Notes: a model not told the origin generated them from the letters alone. 64,000 bases of DNA from Enterobacter sp. R4-368 (GCF_000410515.1 NC_021500.1:1426001-1490000), one strand, 5' to 3'; shown: positions 32,502-41,761, counted from the stretch's first letter. Made by a program: numbers and translations.

Positions 32502-33052
32502 GGCTGCTGCCTTCTAGTGGCTACGCTGAGATGCGCTGGAAAAATGGCCAGGGTGTCACCCGCGAAGTGTGCCGTTTTCCCGCCAGCGACCAGTATGACT
32601 GGCGCATATCGGTTGCGACGATCCGCGAAGACGGGGCGTTCTCACGTTTCTCCGGTTACCTGCGAAACATCAGTGTACTGGAAGGCGAAGGCATGTTTAT
32701 GACGATTGATGACCAGCGCAGCGCGTTAATTCCACCGTTTCAGGCGACGGATTTTAACGGCGACAGCGCGGTGTTCTGCGAGGTTATCGGCGGGCCGTTA
32801 CTTGATTTCAACGTGATTTATCGCCGTGAAACCACCCAGGCAACGGTGCGCTGGCAGCGCGCTGGCACATGGCAACATCAGCAAGGAACAATGCTGCTGT
32901 TCAATGCCGGACATCGTCTTGACGTCATCGTCGGAGACGAACGCCATACGCTGCAACATTACGACAGCCTGCTGCTTGATAACCCGGCGACGGTTTCCGT
33001 CAACCCAGGCAGCGACACGCTTTTCGCCTGCGTGACGCTGACATCCCGTTAA
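32498..33052 (+). CDS. hutD: HutD family protein
   Basis: Cupin-fold protein that, in Pseudomonas fluorescens, is thought to limit over-induction of the hut operon; the reaction or ligand is not firmly established. The 184-residue protein has the family N-terminus YAEMRWKNGQGVTREV and DYDWRISVA-like segment (QYDWRISVATI). ATGA overlap with hutC shows one transcript. hutCD pairing is characteristic of the Pseudomonas-type hut locus. Confidence 0.93.
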   Translation: MRLLPSSGYAEMRWKNGQGVTREVCRFPASDQYDWRISVATIREDGAFSRFSGYLRNISVLEGEGMFMTIDDQRSALIPPFQATDFNGDSAVFCEVIGGPLLDFNVIYRRETTQATVRWQRAGTWQHQQGTMLLFNAGHRLDVIVGDERHTLQHYDSLLLDNPATVSVNPGSDTLFACVTLTSR

Positions 33053-33126
33053 CACCAGCTAAACTGCGGCGTCGACCTTCTGAAACGTCGCCAGCCCTCT
33101 TCATTATCGGCAATTAACCCGCTCAT
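33049..33126 (-). CDS. Possible 25-residue small protein in the hutD-lyase gap
   Basis: On the minus strand an ATG at 33126, preceded by GGGAG eight bases upstream, opens a 25-codon frame (MSGLIADNEEGWRRFRR then a short hydrophobic end) whose stop overlaps the hutD stop. It is basic and amphipathic. I do not recognise it. It may be a true small protein, the tail of a lost gene, or chance. Confidence 0.25.
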   Translation of the reverse strand: MSGLIADNEEGWRRFRRSTPQFSWC

Positions 33127-33431
33127 AAATCACTCCCGCACGCGTCGCGGGCCAGCACAGCTACGAACTTAACCACCGCCAGCTCCGCGGTCTGGGTGAT
33201 TTATCACGCAATGCTTAGCGCCTGCGCGCCCCGTTCATCAGGATGAACCTGCTGGCTAATCAGCCCTGCAGGGCACCTCTTCACCATTCATACATCGAGC
33301 CGCATCGACAGGGATTTCCCTGGCGCACGCAACAGCAGAGACGTGCGCCAGGTAATCACAAAGCGCACCCTATGCCTGCCTACACACGCGACAGCTCCAG
33401 TCTCCATTTTCTCTTGAGCAGACGATTAGCT
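33127..33431. other. Non-coding stretch with a strong hairpin
   Basis: No gene is evident between convergent hutD and the lyase-like gene. A perfect 11-bp inverted repeat CCTGGCGCACG / CGTGCGCCAGG with a 12-nt loop occupies 33319-33352. It lacks a T-run, so it may be an RNA-processing or partial terminator structure. Confidence 0.55.
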
Positions 33432-34991
33432 TCACTCATCAGCCCCCTCCTTTATTAGTAAAGCAAGCTGGCGGCTTAGTTCGCCATCCGCAATCAGATC
33501 CCGGACGGCATGCATATCCGTGTACATCGGCGTATCGGTTTCACGAAACGCGACCTGCTGGCGTACCTGCGAGAGCGTCAGCTCTGTCCCCACCGAGGCG
33601 CGCAGCGGGCGATGAAATTCAATCGCCTGACAAGCGCACAGCAGCTCGATAGCCACGATATCCACCGCGTTTGCCACCGCCTGCATCGCTTTTCGCGCCG
33701 AGGAGACGCCCATACTGATATGGTCTTCCTGCCCGGCACAGGTGGAAACCGTATGTACGCTGGCGGGTGCCGCCAGGCTGCGATTATCCCCGGCGAGCGC
33801 GGCAGCGACATACGGCGGGATCATCATCCCGGAATTGGCTCCGCTTTTGCCGACCAGAAATGCCGGTAAGCCACTGAGATGGACGTTGGTAATACGGTCA
33901 GAACGCGCCTGCGACGCCGTGCTTAGTTGCGCAATAGCCACCGCCAGCGCATCGAGTGCCAGCGCCAGCGGCGCACCGTGACCGTTACCGCCAGGCAAAA
34001 TCACCAGCGCATCGTCTTCAATCAAAAACACCGGGTTGTCGGTCACCGAATTGAGTTCGGTAGTAACGATATGACGACAATGCGCCAGTTGATCGCGCAC
34101 CGCGCCATGGATTTGCGGGATGCAGCGTAAGCTGAGCGCATCCTGCACCCGGTGATCGCGGTAACGCTGAAGGATCTCGCTACCGTGCAGTAAACGGCGC
34201 AAATTCTGCGCTGTTTCTTGTTGCCCGTCATGCGGACGCAGAGCGTGCAGACGCGCGTCATAGCCGCGGGTGTTGCCTTTCAGCGCTTCGAGACACATGC
34301 CGCCTGCCATATCCGCGACCGGCAGCAACTGCTCGAAATCCCGCACTGCCAGACAAGCCAGTGCGGTAATTTCGTAGGTGCCGCTGATCAGCGCGTGTCC
34401 TTCGCGCGGGCCGGGAATGCGCGGCACAATGCCCGCTTTCGCCAGCGCGTCGGTGGAGGGCAACAACTCACCCTGATACCAGCACTGCCCTTCGCCAAAT
34501 AACGATAAGCCGATATGCGCGGTAGCAATCAGATACCCCACGGAACCGCTGGCAGGCGACCACGGCGTCACCTGCCGGTTCAGCATCAGGCACATACGCT
34601 GCGCCAGTTCAGAACTGACGCCGCTGTAGCCCTGCAACAGCGATTTCAGCATCACCGCCATCATCGCCCGCACTTCCCGCACCGACAAATCCGGCCCCAT
34701 CCCGCAGGCGTGACTACGCAGCATATTGAGTTGCACGCTGGCAATTTGATCCGCAGAGAGACGCTCGGTCACTAGGTCTCCCACGCCGGTTGTCAGACCA
34801 TAAATCACCTTCCCGTCAGCAATCGCCTTGTGAATATAACCGCTGACCTTATCCATTTGCGCCAGCGCATCATCAGCCAGAACAACCTGGGCGCCATCGG
34901 CAATGCGCACCAGCTCATCAATGGTCGTGGCATCCCTGCCTAAGGTGACCGCATCCATATGCGGCATGGAAGAACGGATTGTTGTCGTCAT
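33432..34991 (-). CDS. HAL/PAL-family lyase homologue lacking the MIO triad
   Basis: 519-residue member of the aromatic amino-acid ammonia-lyase family, similar throughout to the neighbouring HutH, but changed at the active centre. Where HutH has [14 protein letters not shown], this protein reads GSVG-YLIATAH (residues 149-159), so the three residues that form the MIO electrophile are missing. Other changes: Asn196 of HutH is Ser203, the Tyr in PYSLRC is Leu286, the Phe in GGNFHAEP is Gly337. Kept are Tyr64 in YGLTTG, His94 in SHACGMG, Arg289 and Glu422 in QEDHISMG. It starts 14 bp after an OpuC-type ABC transporter gene and ends that operon. MIO cannot form, so simple histidine deamination is unlikely. 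From memory, ergothionase (ergothioneine trimethylammonia-lyase) is a MIO-less member of this fold, so a trimethylamine-eliminating activity on a histidine betaine is my leading inference. Confidence 0.9.
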   Translation of the reverse strand: MTTTIRSSMPHMDAVTLGRDATTIDELVRIADGAQVVLADDALAQMDKVSGYIHKAIADGKVIYGLTTGVGDLVTERLSADQIASVQLNMLRSHACGMGPDLSVREVRAMMAVMLKSLLQGYSGVSSELAQRMCLMLNRQVTPWSPASGSVGYLIATAHIGLSLFGEGQCWYQGELLPSTDALAKAGIVPRIPGPREGHALISGTYEITALACLAVRDFEQLLPVADMAGGMCLEALKGNTRGYDARLHALRPHDGQQETAQNLRRLLHGSEILQRYRDHRVQDALSLRCIPQIHGAVRDQLAHCRHIVTTELNSVTDNPVFLIEDDALVILPGGNGHGAPLALALDALAVAIAQLSTASQARSDRITNVHLSGLPAFLVGKSGANSGMMIPPYVAAALAGDNRSLAAPASVHTVSTCAGQEDHISMGVSSARKAMQAVANAVDIVAIELLCACQAIEFHRPLRASVGTELTLSQVRQQVAFRETDTPMYTDMHAVRDLIADGELSRQLALLIKEGADE

Positions 34992-35005
34992 CTCGCAGCC
35001 GTTCC

Positions 35006-35887
35006 TTACTTGCTCAACTGGTGTTTAACCAGCCACTGGTGCGCCACATCATCAATGCTGGCGAACTCTGCAAGTTGCTCGTTCATGGCGATCAGATCTT
35101 CGGTGGTGAGCTGCGCGGAGATTTTGTTCAGCGTGCTTTCAATGGTCGGGTTCAGTGTGCTGCTGGCGACTATGGGCACAATGTTCTGCGCGGCAAACAG
35201 GTGTTTCGGATCTTCCAGCGCAACCAGGTGATCTTTTTTGATTTCCGGCGTAGTGGAGGTCAGATCAGCCACCTGAATCTGGTTATTTTTCAGCGCCGTC
35301 AGCGTCAGCGGACCAGCGACATCCAGCACTTTGAAAGTTTTGAAAGTCAGGCCATAAACTTCACGCAAGCCGGGAACACCTTCATGACGGGTTTTCCACT
35401 CCGCCGGGCCGCCAAGCACTAACTGCCCGGCGACAGGTTTCAGATCGTCGATGGTTTTCAGTTTGTACTTGTCGGCGGTTTTCTTCGTTACCGCCAGCAC
35501 ATCGCTGTTTTGCGCCGTGGACGTGTTCAGCATTTTCACTTTTTCCGGCAGCTTAGCGGCCAGCGCTTTCGCCACATCTTCCGAACTGTGCGCGTCGTTT
35601 TTCGCATCCAGATAGCTTAACAGCGCGCCGCTGTACTCAGGGATCACGGTGATGGAACCGTCGAGCAGAGCCGGGATATAGACTTCACGGCTACCAATGT
35701 TGAGTTTTTTCTCGACCGGAATGTTTTGCGCTTCCAGCGCCCCGGCGTAAATGGTCGCCAGCAACTGGTTTTCCGGAAAATCCGCCGAACCAATAATCAC
35801 TTTCTGGCCGGCATCAGCAGCCCAGACAGAAGAAGCGACAGACAGCAGTGCAGCACTGAACAACGTTAAATAGCGTTTCTTAATCAT
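35006..35887 (-). CDS. ABC transporter substrate-binding protein (OpuC/OsmF type)
   Basis: Periplasmic binding protein of the quaternary-amine/betaine class (OpuAC-like domain). The 293-residue protein has a signal peptide of about 23 residues ending VWA, an N-lobe beginning IIGSADFPENQLLA and the conserved GSITVIPEYSGALL segment near residue 77. OpuC-type proteins bind glycine betaine, choline, carnitine and, in EgtU, ergothioneine; a related Sinorhizobium system (HutXWV) carries histidine and proline betaine. Its place between two permeases and a HAL-like lyase suggests a histidine-derived ligand, which I cannot prove from sequence. Confidence 0.9.
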   Translation of the reverse strand: MIKKRYLTLFSAALLSVASSVWAADAGQKVIIGSADFPENQLLATIYAGALEAQNIPVEKKLNIGSREVYIPALLDGSITVIPEYSGALLSYLDAKNDAHSSEDVAKALAAKLPEKVKMLNTSTAQNSDVLAVTKKTADKYKLKTIDDLKPVAGQLVLGGPAEWKTRHEGVPGLREVYGLTFKTFKVLDVAGPLTLTALKNNQIQVADLTSTTPEIKKDHLVALEDPKHLFAAQNIVPIVASSTLNPTIESTLNKISAQLTTEDLIAMNEQLAEFASIDDVAHQWLVKHQLSK

Positions 35888-35920
35888 CTTATTAACCTTC
35901 TGTAATTAAAGGACTCAACA

Positions 35921-36601
35921 TCACTGGTTTTTGGTTTTCCGGGTGATGCCCGGTGAAACCACGACTTTCCCTGAAAGCGAAAAAAAGAGATCAATGATCA
36001 ATGCCAGCAGCGCGACGAGGATGGCCCCGGCGGTCATCTGCGCAAAGTCGTTGGCGGCACGCCCGTCGATAATCAATCGTCCCAGGCCGCCGAGTGAAAC
36101 GTAGGCCGCAATGGTCGCAGTGGAAACAATTTGCAGCGCGGCACTGCGGATCCCGGAGAGGATCAGCGGCATTGCGCAGGGCAACTCAACCTGCAACAGC
36201 ACCTGAAGCGGCGTCAGACCAATCCCTTTTGCCGCATCATGCACGCTGGGATCGACAGAACGGATACCCGCATGTACGCCCAGCGCCACTGGCGGCAGCG
36301 CCAGCACCACCAGCACGATGATGCAGGGTAAAACAAAGGCCAAATCCGATTCGAAATACCCCGCCAGCAGGATCACCAGCAAAATAATCAGACCAAAAGA
36401 GGGCAACGAACGCAGGGCGTTGGTGGTACCAATCAGCAGCGCCTCCCCTTTCCCGGTATGGCCGGTGTAGCAGCCGACCGGAAACGCAATGGCGACGGCA
36501 ATCGCCAGCGCCGCCGCGCTGTAACCGATATGCTGCAACAGCAGCGGCACAATGCCGTCGTCGCCGTACCAGTGGCTGAGATCGAAAAACCATTCACTCA
36601 T
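35921..36601 (-). CDS. ABC transporter permease (OpuC/OsmF type)
   Basis: Inner-membrane permease of the betaine ABC transporter. The 226-residue protein has about six hydrophobic segments, the coupling-loop region DAAKGIGLTPLQVLLQVELP near residue 142 and STATIAAYVSLGGLG. It follows the second permease gene by 3 bp and precedes the binding-protein gene by 33 bp in a tightly packed operon. Confidence 0.92.
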   Translation of the reverse strand: MSEWFFDLSHWYGDDGIVPLLLQHIGYSAAALAIAVAIAFPVGCYTGHTGKGEALLIGTTNALRSLPSFGLIILLVILLAGYFESDLAFVLPCIIVLVVLALPPVALGVHAGIRSVDPSVHDAAKGIGLTPLQVLLQVELPCAMPLILSGIRSAALQIVSTATIAAYVSLGGLGRLIIDGRAANDFAQMTAGAILVALLALIIDLFFSLSGKVVVSPGITRKTKNQ

Positions 36602-36604
36602 CAG

Positions 36605-37249
36605 TTATCCCCTTTGCGGTTGCCAGCGGCTTAAAGAGCGGGTTATCGCCACCACCAGGCAATCCAGAATGAAGGCCAGCGCGATGCACAGCACAATCCC
36701 GGCGATAATCGGGGTGAGAAACTGAAGCTGAAACCCCTGGGTAAACAGCGAACCTAACTGTGGCGCGCCAATCAGCGCGGCAACCGACACGATGCTGACA
36801 TTCGAAACCACGGCCACACGCAGCCCGGAGCCGATCACCGGTACAGCAAGCGGCAGGTCGATCTGCAAAAATTGCTGTAGCGGTTTGTACCCCAGCGCAA
36901 AAGCAGACTGCCGGGTATCTTCGGCCACGGAATCCAGCCCGTCGCACACGGTTCTGACCAGCAGCGCAAAGCTGTAGATAGTCAGCGCCACGACCACGTT
37001 GATGGGGTCGAGAATTTGCGTATTCAGCAGCGGCGGCAGCAGTACAAACAGCGCCAGCGACGGAATGGTGTACAGCAGGCCGAACAGATTCAGGATGAGA
37101 CCTTTCACTTTTGGCAGGTTGTTCACGGCCCAGCCGACAGGTATTGCCAGCAGCAGGCCGATCAGGATCGGCGTAATCGACAAATAGCAGTGCCAGAGCA
37201 GCAAGCTGAGGATCCTGTCGCTTTGCCCCCACAGCCAGTCAAATCTCAT
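36605..37249 (-). CDS. ABC transporter permease (OpuC/OsmF type)
   Basis: Second permease of the same transporter, 214 residues, about five to six membrane segments, with the coupling-loop sequence FALGYKPLQQFLQIDLPLAVP near residue 136 (key residues Gly-Tyr-Lys-Pro, Leu-Pro). Its start overlaps the end of the ATPase gene by 4 bp. Two different permeases plus a binding protein is the OsmVWXY/YehWXYZ layout. Confidence 0.92.
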   Translation of the reverse strand: MRFDWLWGQSDRILSLLLWHCYLSITPILIGLLLAIPVGWAVNNLPKVKGLILNLFGLLYTIPSLALFVLLPPLLNTQILDPINVVVALTIYSFALLVRTVCDGLDSVAEDTRQSAFALGYKPLQQFLQIDLPLAVPVIGSGLRVAVVSNVSIVSVAALIGAPQLGSLFTQGFQLQFLTPIIAGIVLCIALAFILDCLVVAITRSLSRWQPQRG

Positions 37250-38343
37250 AGTGCCACCTGCGTCAGCGACTTGCAGGCATCCAGCACATTGTCCAGCGCC
37301 AGCGATCCCAGCGGGGTAAGCTGTTCATCGACCACCACGGCGCGATGGCAGGGAGAGCTGAGCGCCGAATCCAGCAACTGGCGCAGCGTGCCGCCCTGCG
37401 GAGAAAACGTCGCGCCGAGGTTCACGTTTTCCGGCGCTATCACCGTTACCTGCTGATGCGTGTCAAACCAGCCGCAGGCTCTGCCCTGCTGCGTCACCAG
37501 CAGCCAACGTTGTGCGCTGATATTGCGTGCCTGCGCAAGTGACGCGCCCATTTCGATAGCCGGTTCCGCCTGCAACGCCGTCAGCGGTGCGGAGGTGTGG
37601 AAACTGAGTTTGCGATAACCGCGGTCGCGGCCAATGAAATCGGCAACAAATTCGCTCTGCGGCGCATTCAGCAGTTCGCCCGGCGTCGCCAGTTGCGCCA
37701 GCTTGCCGCCAGGTTTCAGCACCACAATGCAATCACCCAGTTTCATTGCTTCATCAATATCGTGCGTGACCATAATGATGGTCTTGCTGACCTCTTTCTG
37801 AATGCGCAGAAACTCTTCCTGCAACTGTTCACGCACCACAGGGTCAACGGCGCTGAAGGGTTCGTCCATCAGCATAAATTCCGGGTCGGCAGCCAGTGCG
37901 CGCGCCACGCCGACGCGCTGCTGTTGGCCACCGGAGAGTTGCCACGGGTAGCGTTTCGCCAGTTGCGGCGCCAGACCGACCACTTCCAGTAATTCTGCCG
38001 CTCTGGCCCTGGCTTTGCTTTTCGCCGCGCCATTAAGGATCGCGGTAGTGGCGATGTTATCGATGATGGTTTTATGCGGGAACAAGCCGGCATTCTGGAT
38101 CACATAACCAATACGGCGGCGCAATTGCACAACATCCATCAGAGCGGTGGATTCGCCATTGAGCAAAATCGTCCCGGATGAGGGCTCCACCAGCCGGTTG
38201 ATCATGCGTAATGAGGTGGTTTTTCCGCAACCAGACGGCCCCACAAGCACAGTAATTTTGCCTCCTGGCGCGACAAGGTTCAGGCCATCGACCACGACGG
38301 TACCGTCGTGATAATGCTTGGTCACATTGTTGAAAGTAATCAT
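37246..38343 (-). CDS. ABC transporter ATP-binding protein with CBS domain
   Basis: ATPase of the betaine-type transporter, 365 residues. Walker A GPSGCGKTT lies near residue 36, the signature LSGGQQQRVG near residue 136, Walker B EFMLMDEP near 158, then the H-loop MVTHD. Residues 270-365 form a CBS-type regulatory tail as in OpuA/OsmV ATPases. It is the first gene of a five-gene leftward operon (ATPase, permease, permease, binding protein, MIO-less lyase) and is preceded by a sigma-54-type promoter and a HutC-like palindrome. Confidence 0.93.
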   Translation of the reverse strand: MITFNNVTKHYHDGTVVVDGLNLVAPGGKITVLVGPSGCGKTTSLRMINRLVEPSSGTILLNGESTALMDVVQLRRRIGYVIQNAGLFPHKTIIDNIATTAILNGAAKSKARARAAELLEVVGLAPQLAKRYPWQLSGGQQQRVGVARALAADPEFMLMDEPFSAVDPVVREQLQEEFLRIQKEVSKTIIMVTHDIDEAMKLGDCIVVLKPGGKLAQLATPGELLNAPQSEFVADFIGRDRGYRKLSFHTSAPLTALQAEPAIEMGASLAQARNISAQRWLLVTQQGRACGWFDTHQQVTVIAPENVNLGATFSPQGGTLRQLLDSALSSPCHRAVVVDEQLTPLGSLALDNVLDACKSLTQVAL

Positions 38344-38411
38344 CGTTACGCCTTATGGTCATCGTTTGCCGTCCCGTTGTGACGGCAATGCAAAAAAACT
38401 TTTGTATATCC

Positions 38412-38441
38412 TTGTATGTACAACTAGCAAGCCATGTGCCA
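38412..38441 (-). promoter_or_regulatory. Sigma-54-type promoter and HutC-like operator for the ABC-lyase operon
   Basis: On the minus strand TGGCAC-ATGGC-TTGC (38441 down to 38427) matches the sigma-54 consensus with the required 10 bases between GG and GC. About where transcription would start lies the palindrome TTGTACATACAA (38412-38423), resembling the other HutC-type sites. So the operon seems to need an enhancer-binding activator and to be repressed by HutC. Confidence 0.65.
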
Positions 38442-38725
38442 TAACGTCATCGCAACATTGATCATTTAAATAAAACCAATTAAAAACAAATAGATATAAA
38501 AACATTGTTAATAAATCCAGCACAACAAAACGAATTCCCTCAGCTTCATTTCCCCACACGCTCGCTTTAAAACAGCGCAGAGATGCACTAAAAATGATCA
38601 TCTCAACGCTTTAAAGCACAATAGCAGTGCAAAAAAATGCACCAATACCCCTTCTTTCACTACGATCAAAAAAGCCATCAATAACAACGCATTGTTTTAT
38701 ATGTGAAATAAATAAATTGATTAAA
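38442..38725. other. Divergent control region between ABC operon and hutU
   Basis: AT-rich, non-coding stretch between two outward-facing sigma-54-type promoters. A shared upstream region of this kind would be expected to hold enhancer sites for a sigma-54 activator (CbrB-like or NtrC-like). No clear NtrC palindrome was recognised. No small ORF stands out. Confidence 0.45.
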
Positions 38726-38769
38726 CTGGCACCTTATGTGCTTATCATGTATATACAAGACGTATACAG
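38726..38769 (+). promoter_or_regulatory. Sigma-54-type promoter and HutC-type operator for hutU
   Basis: CTGGCAC-CTTAT-GTGCTT (38726-38743) has GG and GC exactly 10 bases apart, as sigma-54 promoters do. The perfect palindrome TGTATATACA (38748-38757) covers the expected start point and is followed by CGTATACAG, a second half-site. In Pseudomonas, hutU promoters are sigma-54/CbrB dependent and repressed by HutC, so this is the same design. Confidence 0.7.
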
Positions 38770-38826
38770 CAGCATCGCAACGTCAGTAAGCATGTATTCC
38801 GCTATCAAACAGAGAAGGTAAACCGC

Positions 38827-40503
38827 ATGAGTAGTGAATTATCCCGTTATCGTGATGTTGAGATCAGAGCGCCGCGCGGCACGACATTGAATGCGAAAAG
38901 CTGGCTGACCGAAGCGCCGCTGCGCATGCTGATGAATAACCTTGATCCCGATGTCGCGGAAAACCCGAAAGAGCTGGTGGTGTATGGTGGGATTGGCCGG
39001 GCAGCGCGTAACTGGGAGTGCTTTGACAAAATGGTTGAAGCGCTAAAACAGCTCAATGATGACGAAACGCTGCTGGTGCAATCCGGCAAACCGGTCGGCG
39101 TGTTTAAAACCCACAGCAATGCACCGCGCGTACTGATCGCTAACTCAAACCTGGTTCCCCACTGGGCCAACTGGGAGCACTTTAACGAGCTGGACGCTAA
39201 AGGGCTGGCGATGTACGGCCAGATGACCGCAGGCTCCTGGATCTATATTGGCAGCCAGGGGATCGTTCAGGGTACGTATGAAACCTTCGTCGAAGCGGGT
39301 CGCCAGCACTATAACGGTTCGCTGGTTGGCCGCTGGGTGCTGACCGCAGGTCTGGGCGGCATGGGCGGCGCGCAGCCGCTGGCCGCCACGCTGGCGGGCG
39401 CCTGCTCGCTGAACATTGAGTGCCAGCAATCCCGCATCGATTTCCGCCTGCGTACCGGGTATGTGGATGAGCAGGCAACAGATCTGGACGATGCGCTGGC
39501 GCGTATTGAACGCTACACCCGTGAAGGTAAAGCCATCTCTGTGGCGCTGCACGGCAATGCGGCAGAAGTTTTACCGGAACTGGTTAAACGCGGCGTTCGC
39601 CCCGATCTCGTGACCGATCAAACCAGCGCCCACGATCCGCTAAACGGCTATCTGCCGATTGGCTGGCAGTGGGAAGCGTATCGCGAACGCGCGAAGAGTG
39701 AACCGGCAGTGGTGACTCAGGCGGCGAAAGCCTCAATGGCCGAGCACGTTAAAGCAATGCTCGCCTTCCAGCAGCAGGGCATTCCGACCTTCGACTATGG
39801 CAACAATATTCGCCAGATGGCGAAAGAGATGGGCGTCAGCAACGCCTTCGATTTCCCGGGTTTTGTGCCCGCCTATATTCGCCCGCTCTTCTGCCGTGGT
39901 ATTGGGCCATTCCGCTGGGCCGCGCTCTCCGGCGATGCGGAAGATATCTATCGTACCGATGAAAAAGTAAAAGAGCTGATCGCGGATGACGCGCATCTGC
40001 ACCGCTGGCTGGATATGGCGAAAGAGCGTATCAGTTTCCAGGGCTTACCTGCGCGTATCTGTTGGGTTGGTCTGGGGCAGCGCGCACGTCTGGGGCTGGC
40101 GTTTAATGAAATGGTGCGTCGCGGCGAAGTCTCCGCACCAATTGTCATTGGCCGCGATCACCTGGACTCCGGCTCCGTTGCCAGCCCGAACCGCGAAACC
40201 GAAGCGATGAAAGATGGCTCCGATGCGGTTTCCGACTGGCCTTTGCTGAATGCGTTGCTCAACACCGCCAGCGGAGCAACCTGGGTTTCTCTGCACCACG
40301 GCGGAGGCGTCGGCATGGGCTTCTCGCAACATTCGGGGATGGTTATCGTCTGTGATGGCACGGATGAAGCGGCAGAACGTATTGCCCGCGTACTGCATAA
40401 CGATCCGGCGACGGGCGTGATGCGCCATGCTGACGCAGGCTATGATTCAGCGGTCGCCTGTGCCAAAGAGCACGGCCTCAATTTACCGATGATTGCAAAG
40501 TAA
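38827..40503 (+). CDS. hutU: Urocanate hydratase
   Basis: NAD-dependent enzyme converting urocanate to imidazolonepropionate. The 558-residue protein has the NAD-binding Gly-rich segment [15 protein letters not shown] near residue 175, the active-site cysteine in [13 protein letters not shown] near residue 411 and the C-terminal [15 protein letters not shown]. It is full length, in contrast to the 168-residue relic near 44.5 kb. It heads hutU-hutI-hutG. Confidence 0.97.
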   Translation: MSSELSRYRDVEIRAPRGTTLNAKSWLTEAPLRMLMNNLDPDVAENPKELVVYGGIGRAARNWECFDKMVEALKQLNDDETLLVQSGKPVGVFKTHSNAPRVLIANSNLVPHWANWEHFNELDAKGLAMYGQMTAGSWIYIGSQGIVQGTYETFVEAGRQHYNGSLVGRWVLTAGLGGMGGAQPLAATLAGACSLNIECQQSRIDFRLRTGYVDEQATDLDDALARIERYTREGKAISVALHGNAAEVLPELVKRGVRPDLVTDQTSAHDPLNGYLPIGWQWEAYRERAKSEPAVVTQAAKASMAEHVKAMLAFQQQGIPTFDYGNNIRQMAKEMGVSNAFDFPGFVPAYIRPLFCRGIGPFRWAALSGDAEDIYRTDEKVKELIADDAHLHRWLDMAKERISFQGLPARICWVGLGQRARLGLAFNEMVRRGEVSAPIVIGRDHLDSGSVASPNRETEAMKDGSDAVSDWPLLNALLNTASGATWVSLHHGGGVGMGFSQHSGMVIVCDGTDEAAERIARVLHNDPATGVMRHADAGYDSAVACAKEHGLNLPMIAK

Positions 40504-40552
40504 AACCGACGGCGTGGCGATTGCCGCGCCGAACCATGACGGGAGAACGCGG

Positions 40553-41761
40553 ATGCGCATTTTATGGCGTCACTGCCAAATTGCCACCATGGAAGCGGGC
40601 AAATACAACCTGATCCCTCGCGGCGCGCTGATCACCGACGGGTCGCAGATCTCATGGCTGGGCGAAGAGGGAACGCAGCCGGATGATGTGGTCGATCGTG
40701 AAGTGGATTTGCAGGGGCGGCTGGTTACGCCTGGGTTGATCGATTGCCATAGCCATAGCGTGTTTGGCGGCGATCGCAGCCAGGAATTTGAGATGCGACT
40801 CAACGGCGCGAGCTACGCGGAAATCGCCGCAGCAGGCGGCGGCATTATCAGTACCGTGAATGCCACCCGCAACGCCAGCCAGCAACAACTGCTGGAAAGC
40901 GCCCGCAAGCGCATTGACGCACTGCGCAAAGAAGGCGTTACGGCGCTTGAGATCAAATCCGGTTATGGCCTCAGCTTTGCCGATGAAAGCAAAATGTTGC
41001 AGGTGATCCGCGCGCTTGGCGCAGAAATGCCGCTCACCATCTTCAGCACCTGTCTCGCAGCGCATGCAGTGCCGGGCGAGTATCAGGGGCGCGCTGACGA
41101 CTACATCGACGAGATTTGCCAGCACTGGCTACCCACCTGGCACGCACAAGGGCTGGTCGATGCGGTTGATGCTTTTTGTGAACATCTGGCCTTTTCACCG
41201 CCGCAAGTGGAGCGGGTTTTCCGCAAAGCGCAGCAGCTTGGCTTACCGGTAAAACTGCATGCCGAACAGCTTTCACTGCTGCACGGCGCAGGGCTGGCCG
41301 CCCGCTACAGTGCGCTTTCCGCCGATCATCTCGAGTATTTGTGCGAAGAAGATATCGTGCTGATGGCGCAGCACGGCACCACTGCTGTTCTGCTGCCGGG
41401 CGCGTTTTACTTTTTACGCGAGAGCCAGCAGCCACCGGTGGCGCTATTACGTAAGCATCAGGTGCCGATGGCCATTTCCAGCGATCTGAACCCCGGTACG
41501 TCGCCCGTGTTGTCGCTGCGCCTGATGATGAACATGGCCTGCACGTTGTTCCGTCTGACGCCTGAAGAAGCGCTGGCGGGAGTGACCTGTCATGCCGCCC
41601 ATGCATTAGGTATCAGTGAACGCTGCGGTACGCTCCAGGCGGGTAAAGAAGCCAGCTTTGTCGCGTGGGATGTGTCTCATCCGGCAGAACTCAGCTACTG
41701 GCTGGGAGGAACACTGTCAAAACAGGTTATTTATCAGGGGGAGGAAGTCTGGCATGACTAA
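40553..41761 (+). CDS. hutI: Imidazolonepropionase
   Basis: Hydrolyses imidazolone-5-propionate to N-formiminoglutamate. The 402-residue amidohydrolase has metal ligands in [12 protein letters not shown] near residue 65, the KLHAEQ motif near residue 235 and [10 protein letters not shown] near residue 310. The ATG at 40553 has GGGAGAACGC upstream. It follows hutU by 49 bp and overlaps hutG by 8 bp. Confidence 0.96.
   Translation: MRILWRHCQIATMEAGKYNLIPRGALITDGSQISWLGEEGTQPDDVVDREVDLQGRLVTPGLIDCHSHSVFGGDRSQEFEMRLNGASYAEIAAAGGGIISTVNATRNASQQQLLESARKRIDALRKEGVTALEIKSGYGLSFADESKMLQVIRALGAEMPLTIFSTCLAAHAVPGEYQGRADDYIDEICQHWLPTWHAQGLVDAVDAFCEHLAFSPPQVERVFRKAQQLGLPVKLHAEQLSLLHGAGLAARYSALSADHLEYLCEEDIVLMAQHGTTAVLLPGAFYFLRESQQPPVALLRKHQVPMAISSDLNPGTSPVLSLRLMMNMACTLFRLTPEEALAGVTCHAAHALGISERCGTLQAGKEASFVAWDVSHPAELSYWLGGTLSKQVIYQGEEVWHD

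Noticed and set aside
34531..34551. MIO formed from the alternative ASG at residues 147-149 of the HAL paralogue
   Set aside because: That ASG aligns with AKG of HutH, six residues before the MIO position, and the following loop does not have the Asp-Leu-x-Pro-Leu sequence; judged unlikely though not excluded.
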